DNA of 44,242 nt, from the NCBI GenBank assembly GCA_028278625.1, contig JANQDY010000020.1, forward strand, positions 1 through 44,242, in the 5' to 3' direction. A model generated the notes under the pieces. That model was given only the letters and a program-made list of their open reading frames with translations. It was not told the DNA's origin and did not search any database. The position numbers and the translations under genes were made by a program. Positions within the stretch are counted from its first letter, which is position 1. Every line of letters begins with the position of its first letter. This stretch comes from Thermodesulfobacteriota bacterium (lineage in GTDB: Bacteria > Desulfobacterota > DSM-4660 > Desulfatiglandales > Desulfatiglandaceae). This document shows, piece after piece, positions 9,083 to 21,600 of the stretch.

Positions 9083-10405
9083 CTAAACGTCTTCTGGGAC
9101 CATCAGATGTTTCATGGCCGAAAACCCTTTCTTGAGCAGGGCTTCCCGGCTGATCATGCCCCTATAAAGACCCTGCTCATCCACCACCGGAAGTCGCTTG
9201 ATGGCGTGCCGGGTCATCAAAGAGATGGCTTCTTCGATCCCGGCCGTTTCCCCGATGGTGATCAGATCCGTTTTCATGACGGCGCTTGCCGGCTGGTTTC
9301 CCAGCTTTTTGCGTACATGACCCGCATGTTTGCTTTTGATGGAAAAGGGTGACAGTCTTGAAAGCGTTTCCCAGACATGGGGCCACACATCGGGCGCTTT
9401 TTCGGAAAAGACCGTCAATAGTGTGTGATCGGAGATAAGGCCCAAGATGCGGCCCTGTTGATCAACAACGGCGACCCGCTGAATGTCATTATCGTCGATA
9501 ATGGAAAGCACTTCGTGAACGGGCGTATCGGGTGAAACGGTATGGGTGTCCCGTCGCATGATGTCCGATACGAAATGGGCGTTTAGAACGCTCACGTGAT
9601 GTTTTTCGAGATGCTCCCAGGCAGGGGTTTCCCGGGTAATGGTCTGAAAAACATCCAGACGGGAAATCATGCCGGCTAAGAGGCCGTTTTCATCCACCAC
9701 CGGTAGTCGCTTGACGTGGTTTTTGACCATTTTTTTAACGGCGTGGGTCAGCGCCTCGGTCTCTTTGATGGTGACGGCCGGTTGCGTCATGATGTCTCGG
9801 GCTGTTTTTTCCGAAAGACGCTTGATGACCGCGCCCAACCGTTCCGGGTCCGACGCCGCCATGAGCGCCAGCCGGACGGGCATGCCGGCCCGGTAGATGA
9901 GATCACTCTGGGAGACGACCCCCAAAGGGCGGTTTTCGGAATCAACCACCGGCACGCCGGTAAAATTGGCGGAGAGCAGTACTTTCATCACCCGGTCGGC
10001 CGGTTCTTCAAGGGGAACGCTTGCCGGTTCCGGAGTCATCACGTCCCTTACCCGGGTCTGGGGCGGAAACAGCCGTTTTTGCGTTCGGTGGGAAGAGACC
10101 TTGAGCTCTCGGGTGCCAAGAATGCCGTCTGAGACCATCTCCTGGAGGTCCGACAGTATAATATCGGCTTCAACGGAAGGGAGGACGATGTCTATTTTAA
10201 CCGGTTGATTGGCGGACAGATCGACGATCTTCGCCGTGGATACTTCCCCGTTTTCGTAACACCCATGGGTTCCCTTAAACGCAACCAGGCGCGCGGGCGC
10301 CTTAAGCCTTCGAATGTAGTCCAGGAGGGCATCTGTAAGATTCTTTCCGTCGTATCGTGCCCTTTCGCTGGTAAAGATCTCTATGACCACATATGATTGC
10401 GCCAA
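9083..10405 (-). CDS. PII-like DUF190 domain fused to four CBS domains
   Basis: A 440-residue cytoplasmic sensor. Residues 1-105 form a DUF190 domain (PII-like fold, AQSYVVIEIFTSERARYDG...LVAFKGTHGCYENGEV). It is followed by four CBS motifs starting near residues 118, 200, 280 and 385 (each beginning like VRDVMTPEP and ending like LGVVSQSDLI), that is two Bateman modules that usually bind adenine nucleotides. The start is a TTG at 10405 with AAGGGAG 6 bases upstream. Upstream extension in this frame only reads through crcB and gives unprotein-like sequence. There are 2 bases between the crcB stop and this start. DUF190 genes are known neighbours of crcB, so it probably senses a small ligand and controls the fluoride channel or CO dehydrogenase (inference). 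Confidence 0.85.
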   Translation of the reverse strand: MAQSYVVIEIFTSERARYDGKNLTDALLDYIRRLKAPARLVAFKGTHGCYENGEVSTAKIVDLSANQPVKIDIVLPSVEADIILSDLQEMVSDGILGTRELKVSSHRTQKRLFPPQTRVRDVMTPEPASVPLEEPADRVMKVLLSANFTGVPVVDSENRPLGVVSQSDLIYRAGMPVRLALMAASDPERLGAVIKRLSEKTARDIMTQPAVTIKETEALTHAVKKMVKNHVKRLPVVDENGLLAGMISRLDVFQTITRETPAWEHLEKHHVSVLNAHFVSDIMRRDTHTVSPDTPVHEVLSIIDDNDIQRVAVVDQQGRILGLISDHTLLTVFSEKAPDVWPHVWETLSRLSPFSIKSKHAGHVRKKLGNQPASAVMKTDLITIGETAGIEEAISLMTRHAIKRLPVVDEQGLYRGMISREALLKKGFSAMKHLMVPEDV

Positions 10406-10407
10406 TA

Positions 10408-10791
10408 CTATCTCCCTTGGGCCATTGCCCCAACCAGCCAGAGGCCCGCCACCACCAGAAGGCATCCGCCGATGTTGTTGATGAGGAAATTGGTCAAACC
10501 CGCATGGCTGCCGTTTCTGAGAAGATTGACCGATTCCAGGGCATAGGTGGAGAAGGTGGTGAGAGCCCCCAGAAAGCCGGTCATAAAAAAGAGTCTGACA
10601 TCGGGGGTGAACCAATGGGCCCGGCCGGCCAGTCCAAAGGCGATGCCGATCAGGAAGCAGCCGATCATGTTGGCGGCAAGGGTTCCCCACGGAAATCCGG
10701 CCCCCATTACCCGGCCTCCGGCAATACCCAGTCCGTAGCGGCACAGGGCGCCCAGTCCCCCTCCCGCCATGATCAAAAGCACTTTCGTCAT
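10408..10791 (-). CDS. crcB: CrcB/Fluc fluoride ion channel
   Basis: A 127-residue, four-helix membrane protein with the family signature: N-terminal GGGLGALCRYGL, WGTLAANMIGCFLIG, and the pore segment TGFLGALTTFSTYALE. Fluc channels are dual-topology homodimers that let fluoride leave the cytoplasm. The ATG directly follows the TAA of cooS (TAA-ATG, no gap), so translation is coupled to CO dehydrogenase. I see no fluoride riboswitch next to it, as expected for an internal gene. Only one crcB copy is present, which fits a homodimer. Confidence 0.9.
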   Translation of the reverse strand: MTKVLLIMAGGGLGALCRYGLGIAGGRVMGAGFPWGTLAANMIGCFLIGIAFGLAGRAHWFTPDVRLFFMTGFLGALTTFSTYALESVNLLRNGSHAGLTNFLINNIGGCLLVVAGLWLVGAMAQGR

Positions 10792-12672
10792 TTAGATATC
10801 CAGTGCATCCAGTCCAAGGGCTTTTCGTTTTCCCTCAATGTGCTTCCGAATAAATAAGGCCGCTTTTTCCGGATCCGGCTCCACCGCAAAAGTGGCGCCG
10901 ACCACATCCCTTAAACCCTCGGTCAAAAGGCCTACCACGTTCATGCTGCCGGCAATGGGGGGCATGGGACCCAGAACCGTGGTGACACCTGAGGCCACGA
11001 AGTAAACACCGATGGTCACCGCCTTCTCCGAATACCATTCCGGAGCGGCGCCCGCGACCGGCAGGTCACTGATATCAATACCCAGGGCATCGGCCAGTGC
11101 GGATAAGAGCACCAGGATGCGGACGTTGTCCACGCAGCTTCCCAGGTGCAGCACCGGCGGAATACCCAAAGCCCCGCATATCTCTTTTAACCCCGGACCC
11201 GCCATCTCTATGGCTTCGGGCACCTTGAAACCGGCCTTGGCATTGGCCACGGAAACGCATCCCGTATCCACCACCAGCACGTCATTTTCGATGAGTCTTC
11301 TGGTCAGGGTGACGTGTCCGTAATCCTGTTTGATTTTGGGGTTGTTGCATCCCACGATGCCGGCGGCGCCACGGATTTTGCCGGCTTTGATGGCTGCAAG
11401 AAGCGGTTCCGGAGTGCCGCCCAGAGCGCCCAGAATGGTCTCAACGGAAAATCCGCCAATGGCGTTCACCGGCTCCACGGGTATGTAGGTCCGGCCGCGA
11501 TGAGCGAAATTGAGGACGGCCTCCTTCACCAGATCCATGGCCATCTTTTCGGCGGTTTCCGGATGAAATTCCCGATGTTCCATGCCCGGGAACTTGGCCT
11601 TGTCACTGGTGCTGATCATTTTGGTGTGGTAGCAGGCGGCAACGTTCCCTAAAGATGGCATGATACACTGGTAGTCCACCAGCATCATCTCAACGGCCCC
11701 CGTGCTGAGCACCAGTTCCGTCATCAGATGATTCCCCGCCATGGGGACCCCGTGTCGCATGAGCAGTTCGTTGCCGGTACAGCAGACCCCTGACAGATTG
11801 ATCCCGTTGGCCCCCTTTTCTTTTGCCAGCGCAAGAAGTTCCGGGGATTCCGAGGCCTTAAGGATCATTTCAGACACCACGGGGTTGTGGCCGTGCACGA
11901 TGATATTCACCTGATCCTCCTTCAGGACCCCGACATTTACCGTTGTGGGCCTGGGGGCGGGGATGCCGAAGAGGATGTCCGATATCTCCGTGGCGATCAT
12001 GGATCCGCCCCAGCCGTCCGAAAGGGCATTGCGGACCGCCTGCAAGAGCAGGCTCTGCCAGTCATTGTCCACCCCCATATGGGTCCTGTGGAGCATTTCG
12101 GAAGTCTCTCGATCGATGCCTCTCGGGGTGACCCCGATGGTCTGCCAGATGTCCCGTCGTTTCTCCGGCGCTCTCTTAACCAGGGTGATCTCTTTTTGTC
12201 GCATGCCGTAGTCTTCCATCATGCGGTCGGCCAGCTCTCCCGCCAGTGGCAAGGGGTCTTTGCCCGCCGTGTCAATGCCGTACTCGGCGGCCACCTTTTC
12301 CAGCTTTTCAGCGTCTCGAATTCGGTAACCGGTCGCGATTCCTTTGGAAACGCCTGCCAGGACTTCCACCAGGTCCCGGCCATGGTCCGAGTGAGACGAA
12401 GCGCCGGCAGCCACCATGCGGCACAAATTCCGGGCCACGATGATATCTCCATCGGCGCCGCAGACACCCCTCTGGGGTCCTTCGCCGAAAGGATCCACGC
12501 GGCAGGGACCCATGACGCAAATGCGGCAGCTCAATCCCAGATCGCAGTACCCGCACTGGGGTTGCTGTGCCTGATGCCGTTCCCAAACAGTCTCAACCTG
12601 ATCTTTTTCCGCTTTCGCCAGCAGCAACTGGCCGTCTTTCGTAATGGTGAGATCCTCAAATTTCTGATTCAT
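10792..12672 (-). CDS. cooS: Anaerobic Ni-Fe carbon monoxide dehydrogenase catalytic subunit
   Basis: A 626-residue CooS, which oxidises CO to CO2 with release of two electrons at the [Ni-4Fe-4S] C-cluster. The C-cluster ligand set is complete: HGHNP (260-264), Cys297/298 in GVCCTG, Cys336 in DYQCIMP, Cys442 in GCNNP, Cys472 in DTGCVS and Cys513 in GSCVDN. The N-terminal FeS ligands are Cys40, Cys43, Cys49, Cys52, Cys57 and Cys71. The D-cluster pair has CX2C spacing (CGYC), as I recall for the D. vulgaris enzyme, instead of CX7C with a CC pair. It is the monofunctional type, with no acetyl-CoA synthase nearby. The start has GGAGA upstream. CooF and an NAD(P)-type flavoprotein precede it, the usual electron route. 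No maturation gene (cooC, cooJ, cooT) is in the window. Confidence 0.97.
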   Translation of the reverse strand: MNQKFEDLTITKDGQLLLAKAEKDQVETVWERHQAQQPQCGYCDLGLSCRICVMGPCRVDPFGEGPQRGVCGADGDIIVARNLCRMVAAGASSHSDHGRDLVEVLAGVSKGIATGYRIRDAEKLEKVAAEYGIDTAGKDPLPLAGELADRMMEDYGMRQKEITLVKRAPEKRRDIWQTIGVTPRGIDRETSEMLHRTHMGVDNDWQSLLLQAVRNALSDGWGGSMIATEISDILFGIPAPRPTTVNVGVLKEDQVNIIVHGHNPVVSEMILKASESPELLALAKEKGANGINLSGVCCTGNELLMRHGVPMAGNHLMTELVLSTGAVEMMLVDYQCIMPSLGNVAACYHTKMISTSDKAKFPGMEHREFHPETAEKMAMDLVKEAVLNFAHRGRTYIPVEPVNAIGGFSVETILGALGGTPEPLLAAIKAGKIRGAAGIVGCNNPKIKQDYGHVTLTRRLIENDVLVVDTGCVSVANAKAGFKVPEAIEMAGPGLKEICGALGIPPVLHLGSCVDNVRILVLLSALADALGIDISDLPVAGAAPEWYSEKAVTIGVYFVASGVTTVLGPMPPIAGSMNVVGLLTEGLRDVVGATFAVEPDPEKAALFIRKHIEGKRKALGLDALDI

Positions 12673-15600
12673 TTCTCTCTCCTTATGGTCGAAAAAGCAG
12701 CATCAAAGGGACAGTTGCGCCTTTTTTGCAGCGGTTAACAATGAAAATGCCGGGGACAGAGTGATTTCTTCAGCCCCGCTGTACACGGATCTTGCAACTT
12801 CATTGGTCTTCCGTTTCATGGCATCGGTGCTTTCTTCAAAGGTGAGGGCACCCGATTTGCACACTTCAACACAGGCGGGGATGAGCCCTTCCGCCTGCCG
12901 CCTGTCACAGTTGTCGCATTTGACGGCAACGGTCTTTCCAGGAGGCGCCACGGCGTCTTCATGAAAACGGATCACGCCGTAGGGGCAGGCCATGGCGCAA
13001 CTGGCGCAATTGATGCATTTGTCAGGGTTGATCAGAACGGTCTCTTTGTGAGGATCACGGAAAACAGCTCCCGCAAGGCAGGCGGCCATGCAGGGGGCCG
13101 GTTCGCAGTGTCTGCAACGGTTGGGAAATCCTTCATTGTACAGACCCGCACCCACGTGGACCCGGGATTTGGGGAGCGGCGTTTCCCTTAAGGCCGTCAC
13201 CAGCCGGCGGGTTTGGGAATGTGCCGTGGCGCATGAGATCATGCATTGCATGCACCCCACACATCTTTCGGGATGAACCATGACTTCTTTCATAGGGCCT
13301 CCTTTCTCTCAATCCATGAGCTGTCGAAAGTTAAAACCGGGTTCAAGCAGCCGCTTTTTGGGTATCTCAAGGGGTGTTTGGTTTTGAATAAGGGCCAACA
13401 GAAGCCCGCCCTGTTCAATGTCCCCCAACAGAACAGACCCCACCAGGATATTCTCCCTGAACACCAGTTTCCGATACCGGTTGTTTCGGAAATCATGGTG
13501 GGTGAGCACATGGTATTGGGGACCGGGGTCGGGATCGGGCACGCCCAGGGTCATGAGATCGAGATCAAATATCCGCATGACATTGCGGCTTGTGCTGCCC
13601 CCATAACGGATGTTTCGACCGGCCATGTTCATTCCCGCCGTGCGTCCCTGCATGGCGGCTTCTGGCCAGATGGCATTGATCCACCGTTCTTTTCGTATCA
13701 TATCCAGGCACTCCGCCACGTCGCCCGCGGCAAAGACCCCTTTTATGGTGGTCTCCAGGTGGTCATCCACGAGGATCCCCCGGGCCGTGGAAATGCGCTC
13801 TTTGGGGACGAATGAAACGGCTGGTACAACCCCTTTTCCGGCGATGACCAGATCCGCGGGGAGGGTGGAACCGTCCGAGAGCTGAACCCCTTCCACGGTT
13901 TCATTCCCAAAGAAGGCGGTGACGCTGATGCCTACGCGGACCGTTAGCCCGTTTCTAACCAGCTCATCCAGAATGATCTTTCCGGCCGTTTCATCCACCT
14001 GCATGGAGAGGGGATAGGCGGATGTGATGAGCATTGTGGGGCGAAGGCCTCTTATGAGCAGTCCGTAAGCCGCTTTGAATCCCACAAGGCCTCCGCCCAG
14101 AACCAGGGGGTGTTTGACCCGGGGCAGTGCATCGATGATCCGGCGCACGTGGGATTGGGTCCTCAGGTAATGAATACCGTTGAGCTCGCCGTTTTCCGCC
14201 TGAACCGGTCGTGCGTCGGCACCGGTGGCGATGAGAAGGCGATCAAAGGGGATTTTTCCGCGGTTCGGAAGGACAACCTCCCTTCCCTGGGTGTCGATAT
14301 CCGAAATGCGTTCCCCTAAATGGGTTTCGATGTTGAGATCTTCATAAACACCGGTGTTCCGGATGGGAAGTCTTTCAAAGGGGACGGAGCCATCCAGGAC
14401 CATGCTGATCATGGGCCTGCTGTAGGGGGCGGCGGCTTCGTCGCCCACCACGGTGATATGGCCAGACGGATCCATTTGTCTGACGGCTTCGGCAGCGGAT
14501 AGCCCCGCAATGCCGTTTCCCAAAATGACGTATCGCATGTGAGCCTCCCGATTTAACTGCCGCAAATCACACGGTTGGTTTGGAGAGATTTACAGGGGGC
14601 CGTCACGCTCCCCCGTAGATCCCGTGAGATAACAAAATCGCTATTGTTTTTTGCCGTGGGTGGCCCGCATGAGTCTGGCGCTCTCCTGAATGTGTCCCAG
14701 GTCTTCCACCATGGATGCCCAGCCGTACCAGTAGGCGTAGTCCGGATTCACGTGAAAAAAGGCCTGGAAGGTCCGCATGCGGTGCTTGAGGTACATCTTC
14801 AGCAATGTCTGATCGATGTAGGAGAGTTTGTTGAGATCTCCGCCCCCCGTTCGCATGAAGAAAAGCAGGTTGGGATAGTTGAACGGATATGTTTCAGGCT
14901 TTTGAATGATGCCGTCCCGGTAAAGCCCCGCCACAATCTCGATGGCCTGGGCCATCAGGCGGTCCGATTGTCGAATCATGTCATCGCCCATTTCCAGTTG
15001 TTTTGTGACGTAGTTTCTGGAATGGCACTGGGCGCATATCTTGATCATCTTGTCCCGCTCTTTCTGCCACGCTTCCTCGGTAAGTCTGGCCATGTCCAGC
15101 TTCTTGACCGCTTCAAGCAATTCCGTCGGTTTTCCCGTTTCAGGGTTCAACACGCTCAAGGCCTTTAGAATGGTGATGCGGTCCTGTTTCCACTGGGGAT
15201 CTTCCGGAAAGGGGAGTCGAACCCCCAGGAATCCCCAGGCGGTGTGATTGTCGTGGGTTCCGTCCGGCATGTGACAGGTTTGGCAAGTGGGCGCATTGGC
15301 ACTTTCGGGCAAATCCCCCACCTCCTTTACCAGGGCCCGGGTGCCGTGCTTGGAACTGCTCCACATCTCCCATTGGGGATGATCGAATCCCATGTGGCAC
15401 TGCCTGCAGGCGCGGGGATTCAGGGCTTCTTTCTTGCTGAAGGCATGCCGGGTGTGGCATTCGTCGCAGGAATTGTTCTGGTAGCGGTATCCCAAAAGCT
15501 TCTGGGCTTCTTTTTGGGCCTCGCTTTTGACCCCCATGTTATGGCAGCCACCGCAGCCCCGGCCCCCTTCGATGAGGATATCCGGTTCCAATTGGGTTAC

Positions 15601-18600
15601 GGGAAGGGCCATCATGGATGTCCAGCCCAGGTTGTGCTTTCCTTTGGTAAATTGGTTGAACTGTTCTTCGTGGCACTGGGCGCATAATTTTTCATCCGGC
15701 AAAAGCGCCAGTTTGCAGTCCTTGGCAACCATGTGTTTTTCGCCGTGGCAGGTGGTACATCCCACGTCTTCTTCACTGTGCTTGCTGGCCCGCCAGTCCG
15801 CCACCAGACCCGGTGAGACTTCCTGATGGCAATTAATGCAGGCGTCATCACTGTTTTCACCCGTTATCCCGGTAACCGGTGAGACCAAGATCCCAAAAAA
15901 CAGAAGTAATATCCAGATGATCTTTGCACTTTTCATGTCATGCCTCCATAAAAAAAGGTTATGGATATACGTCATCGCCACTTTTGGAGAAATTCTGCCA
16001 CGCACAACCTACCATGTCAAACTTTTCCCGACCCTTTTTGAGGCGGCTTGGTGCCGTACCTGAGAAGTGCCTCAAAATAGGCGTCCACTTCGGCGGGTAT
16101 CGCCGTAAAGCGAATCCGGCACTCAGATGCTTTTGTTCCGTGCCAATCGATGACTTTCCCGTAAAAATCCCTGGTCGAGAGCTTTTTGGGGACTCCCTGA
16201 AGGTTCAGTCTGAGATTCGTCATCGGTTCAAGGGATCTGGGCATTCGCATGAGGGCCCCTTTGCCGGAAAGGGCCAAAAGTGTGCAGCCTGTTCGCTGCC
16301 TGTCCACCTTTTTTCCCTCCAGCAGGGTGAACAGAAGCGGGATCGGTTGGGCCAGAGGGACCGGCAAAGGGTCTGCGGTTTCCATGGCCACGTCGTATGA
16401 GCCGCCGATACCCCCCACTTCATAAATCCTGATGGGTCCTTCCGCGCCCTTGGGTGTGACATCCAACTGTGCATCGATGCGAAGGATGTCACTGGCCTGT
16501 CTCTTTACCGACTCGGAGATGAGGACCTGCCCGCCGACCGTGTAGGATTCAATGCGGCTGGCCATGTTGACGCCGCTGCCCACAACCGCATACTTGCTCC
16601 GCTTCCTGGAACCGATGTTTCCCACGATAACTTCCGATTCGTTTAAACCGATGCCCATTTCAATTTCGGGAAGCCCCTGCTCCCGGTTTTGGGCATTGAC
16701 CTCCTTCATGGCATTCTGCATGGAGATGGCGCAGGCCACCGCCTTTTCGGCCCGGTCTTTGATGTCATGGGGAGCGCCGAAAACCACCAGGAGGGCATCG
16801 CCGATGATCTCGTTGATGGTTCCGTTAAACTCAAGAACGATATCCACCATGACTTCGAAATAGGTGTTGAGCATTTGAACCACCTGTTCCGGTTCCAGCC
16901 GTTCCGAAAGGGCCGTAAACCCTCTAAGATCCGTCATCATGATGGTCACCTGGCGGCGCTCTCCGCCCAGTTCCATGGAAGCGGGATCTTCGATCAATGC
17001 ATTCATCACCTCGGTGGAGAGATAACGTCCGAACATCTTTCTTAAAAGATCCGTCATCTCGGCGAGCTTTCTCTCTCGATTTCGCCATCTTACAAGAACA
17101 AATGTCATGAGGGAGAGCACGATCACAAAGACGATGGTGGTCCAGGTGAGGCTGGAAATCAGATAGGTGGCGGCAATTCTTCCGTCTTCCACGGGAAATG
17201 CGGCATACATGGGTGCATAGGGAAGGAGGCCCGCGCCTGACAATATTGCGCCACCAACGGTCATGACCATAAAGGTTCCCACGGCCGGCAGTGCGATGCC
17301 GGGCCGGAAAAGAAGCAGGGTGGAGGCGCCCAGGGCCATTCCTGCCAGAAATGCGTTGGGATTGGTGAGGGCTCCGAAAAGGTAGGCGTTAAAGGCGCTG
17401 CTCATGGCGGCGTATTGAATCACGATATGTGCAAACACTTGATTTTCGGGTCTGCGCCGGCGTAGCCATAGGCCGGTTAGCAGAAGAACGAGCACAAATG
17501 TTGCCTCCCCCGCATAGACGGGCCTCAGGGCGGCCCCGAAGTTCTGGTTGATCCACGAAGCCCGTACAACAGACGAATAGAGGTTCTCTTCCAGCCATTG
17601 GATGCCGCCCACGAGGAAGAAAATCCAGACCAGCAGCAGGGTGCGATCAACGGTTCCCCATTCAAGGGGGTTTTTGTGTCGGGGCGGTTCCCGTTTAAGC
17701 CACAAGGTGAAAGCCAGCAATAGAACCCAGTACCCGCTCGCTGACAGGATGGAATGAACGGAACGTCTTGAAAGGCCCGTTATCAGATGCTGCCGCGCGG
17801 AGGGGAGGATGTCGGCCGAGTAAAGCGTCACCCAACCGCCCAGAAAAAAGAACAGAGAGATCAGGAGAAGCGCGAGATCGGCCTTGGGCCATTTGAGGGG
17901 ATTTATGTTCTGCCGGTTCTCACGAAAGAGCACACAGCCGATCAGGGCTGAGAATACGAAATATACAACGGATTGGGCTGTGGCGCCTGGTGCACTCATG
18001 CATGCATATGATTAAAGAATGAATTTCACCAAGTCATTCCGGCGAAAGCCGGAATCCATTAGCATTCAAACAAGTTACATGTTCTGGATGCCGGATCAAG
18101 TCCGGCATGACCATAGGACTCTGGACGCTCAAGTTGCTGAAAGCGGCCTTAAGAGCCGCTTTCAGCGCAGATGATGCTTTAATTGAAGGGGTTAAATGAT
18201 TTAGTAATAGCCGCCGTAGCTACCGACACCGGCATACCATTCCGCGATGGCCATGTAGTAGACACCCAGTCCGCTGTAGCTCATGGAAAGATAGGCATAG
18301 TATGCATCGCCGTAATAATAGGCATATTGCGCATATATGTAGGCATAATAATAAAACTCATACCCATATGACGCATAATACCATGCATAATAGGCTGACT
18401 CTCCAGATACATAGGATGCATAGGTTGCCGCCAAAACGGCATAATCATAGGCGGCAGCCATATAGTAGTAAGCATCGTACAGCGCTGTGTAATCGTAATA
18501 ATACCATCCATAAGCCATCAGATTCATCGCTTGGCCATTATAAATATTTGAATAAGCGGCGTAGATGGCTGAATCGTACAAGTACCCGGCATCGGCCTTA

Positions 18601-21600
18601 TTGGCACCGGTGCCGAACATGAATAAGGCGGCTACGAGAGCCATTACCAAAAATAACTTCTTGCATTTTTTTCTGTACATGATACTTTCTCCTCTTAAAA
18701 CAGATTTCTAGATTCTGACGGTTCAGGAGCCTTTTGCCTAAATGAATAACCTCCTTTCCCAAAAATTAGATGCCTCATTTTAACATAAGAACTACTGATT
18801 CACGGGCGGTCGTTGAATCCCCGGTAAAGCGGGTGGTGATTCACCGGGATTCGGATGTGAGTTCAGAAATAAATCATACTCTTCATCGGTTAAAACGCTT
18901 TTGAGTTCTTGCTTCAGGATTAAATCGTTTTCCTTCATGGCCTGGATCATGGTTTCCCTGTCCGGTAATTGGCCATCACTTCCGGGAGGTGGCAGTTTAT
19001 CCCGCATCCGCAGGGCATGCTCTTCAAAAACCCGCTGCACTTCCTCTCGCCTTTCCTCGGGGAGGGAATCAAGCCATTGGGTCGGGCTTCCCCCTACACC
19101 GGCTGAACCACCGGATTCAGGCATTTGCCTGAGGGCCATGGGTGGTGCAAAAGAACGGCCGAAAGTCTGCGGTCGCTGCAACACCGCCTCTTTGTTTTCA
19201 AGCAGGGTCAATTTGCCCAGGATCATATCCAGTTTTTGATTCAGTCGGATAAGCCTTTCCGAGGACTCTTTGGTTCCCACGGGTTCACGGGCGATGACCG
19301 CTTTTTCCCCTTTTTTTTGGATCGCTTCTTCAATGGAAGCGAGCTTCGTCTGGATCTTTTCCACCGCCGTGTTCAACGCTTCTTCGAAACGCTCCGCTTT
19401 CTGGGGTGGGGGATCGGGGGCGAAAAGACCCATCCCAACAAACACGGCCGCAATGGTGACACATGCGTTGATCAGAATGAGTTGCCAGGACTTCATGGGT
19501 TTTCAGTTTATCTCTGGTCCAAAAAGAAGTTTTGAATATTGAACCATGTTCACCCTTTCCTGTCAACCAGCATTAGGTTCAAGAGTCGAAAAAAAGCAAG
19601 CCCGGATACTGACGGATACTTGGGTATTGATAACCGTTTATGAGGAACTAATTTTCTTAAACCATTTTCTAACGTAATTATTCAAATCACCTTTGAACGC
19701 AATGTGATTGGCTTCTCGCACTAAAATAGCATTCCATGGGGTTCTTTGTGAAAGAAATACTTCGGAAGCTAATGATCAATTCCCGGACTTCTGACGCTTG
19801 TGAATGTAGAGCCCCACCAGAGATGCCATGAAGAAGATGAGATAGAACTGGCCGATCAGCCCTTCCAGGATTGTGAGGGTTTGGGCCATTTTGGAGAGGG
19901 GAACCACATCCCCGTATCCGATGGTCATCAGTGTCACAAAACTGTAGTACATTGCGAGATTGTAGGTTTTGATCAGGCCCGGATGCGCTCCCTGCACGCC
20001 AAAGCTGAAGGACCCGGGGTTGATCAGCTCCAGATTAACGAAGACCATGGTCCAGAAGACACCGATGAGAACGTAGACGCACAACCCTCCCATCACCGTG
20101 TCCGCACTGATGCTGCGCTGCCGGGCCACGTTGACGGAGATGGTCAGAGTTACCAGTGCCAGGTAGGCGGAGGATATGAAATTGGTGATGATTAGAACGA
20201 AGATTTTCCCGGAGAAAAAACTGAGGCCTTCTCCCACAATGGCGCCGGCACCCAGCAAGATGGCCAGTTTGAAAAACCGGCTCTCATGTACCGAGAAAGC
20301 GGCCGCCGCCAGCAGCAGGTAGAATAGGGTATCCGCGGCATATCCTTCGGCGACGCTCCCTTCAAGAAAGGGCACGCTCAGCAGTTGGAGCAGAAAGATC
20401 GTCAGTAATATTCCGAAACGATATGCCTTTAAAGGACGCTCTGTCAGGAAAAATGCCATGATTTAACGGGTCGATATTCTTTTAAAACACCATCAGATGC
20501 CGCTATTAGAACCCAAAAGCGGCATTTAAGCAACAGAAGTTTTACGTTAGTTTTGCGTTGATTGACAGGTTGCCTTTGACGTACAGTCGATAAAAGTTGT
20601 AGGGTCTCAGTCGTCGTTTGCTGCTTTTTTTCGAGGCCCGTTGGAATGTGCGGCACTAGAATACTTATGGGGACCAATTCGTTTTGAAAAGAACCAAGCA
20701 TCCTGAAAGGTTCATTGGGGCGGCCACGGTCCGGATATGGGTGATGCTCCTTCTGTTTTTTGTGGCACCGATCTCCCATGCCGGTGAAGATGCGCTGTTA
20801 ATGGCGGAGGCCCACCTTTGCCCTGAGCCCTCCCATGAACTGACGCCCAGACAACTGGCCATCAGCCTAAGGGCACACGAAGTCGTCGCGGCAAGGACGG
20901 GACAAAAGGTTACGAGGCAGCAATGCCGCAACCTGGATCAGCTTTACAAGGAGGCGGTCATCGCCGACGAATATCTCAAACAGCTGACCCGGAACGTGGC
21001 CGTAGGTACCGAGGGAACGGCGGTTTTCCCTCCGGGTGGCGGATTAAAGGGAAGAAAACGGGCCCGGGAGAAGATCGCTGTGGAATTGGGGGGGGACCCC
21101 TCGCTGCTGATGGATATTTCACGAAGTTCCATTGAATATGACAGTGTGGACCAGGTCTATGGGGCGCTTCAGTACATATTGGAGCAGGGTTACCAGGTGG
21201 TCCGGTTGAAAGATCGCGCCCTTGAGCCTTTGCCCAGCGGATTCTGGGATATTCATCTGAATCTGAGGATGCCCAACGGTCATATTGCTGAACTTCAACT
21301 TCATTTAAAGAAGATTCGAGAGTACAGCAAGGGCTCCGGGCACAGGCTCTACAAAAGGATCCGGGATATTAAGACCCGGGCTTTCAGGGAAGGAAGACCC
21401 CTTGCATGGGAGGAGCAGACAACCATTTTGCGGCTTAACTGCATCCAGCGGCGGTTTTATGAGGCTGCTTTCAAACAGGGGCAACGTGCGCGGAAACCAG
21501 AAAAAGAGGAGAGTGATTCATGAAGGGTATGAATAAAGAGATAGAGGAGCGATCAAAAACCGTTCATGACCCGGCAGGGCGCGAAGTCCGCGTTCTTGAA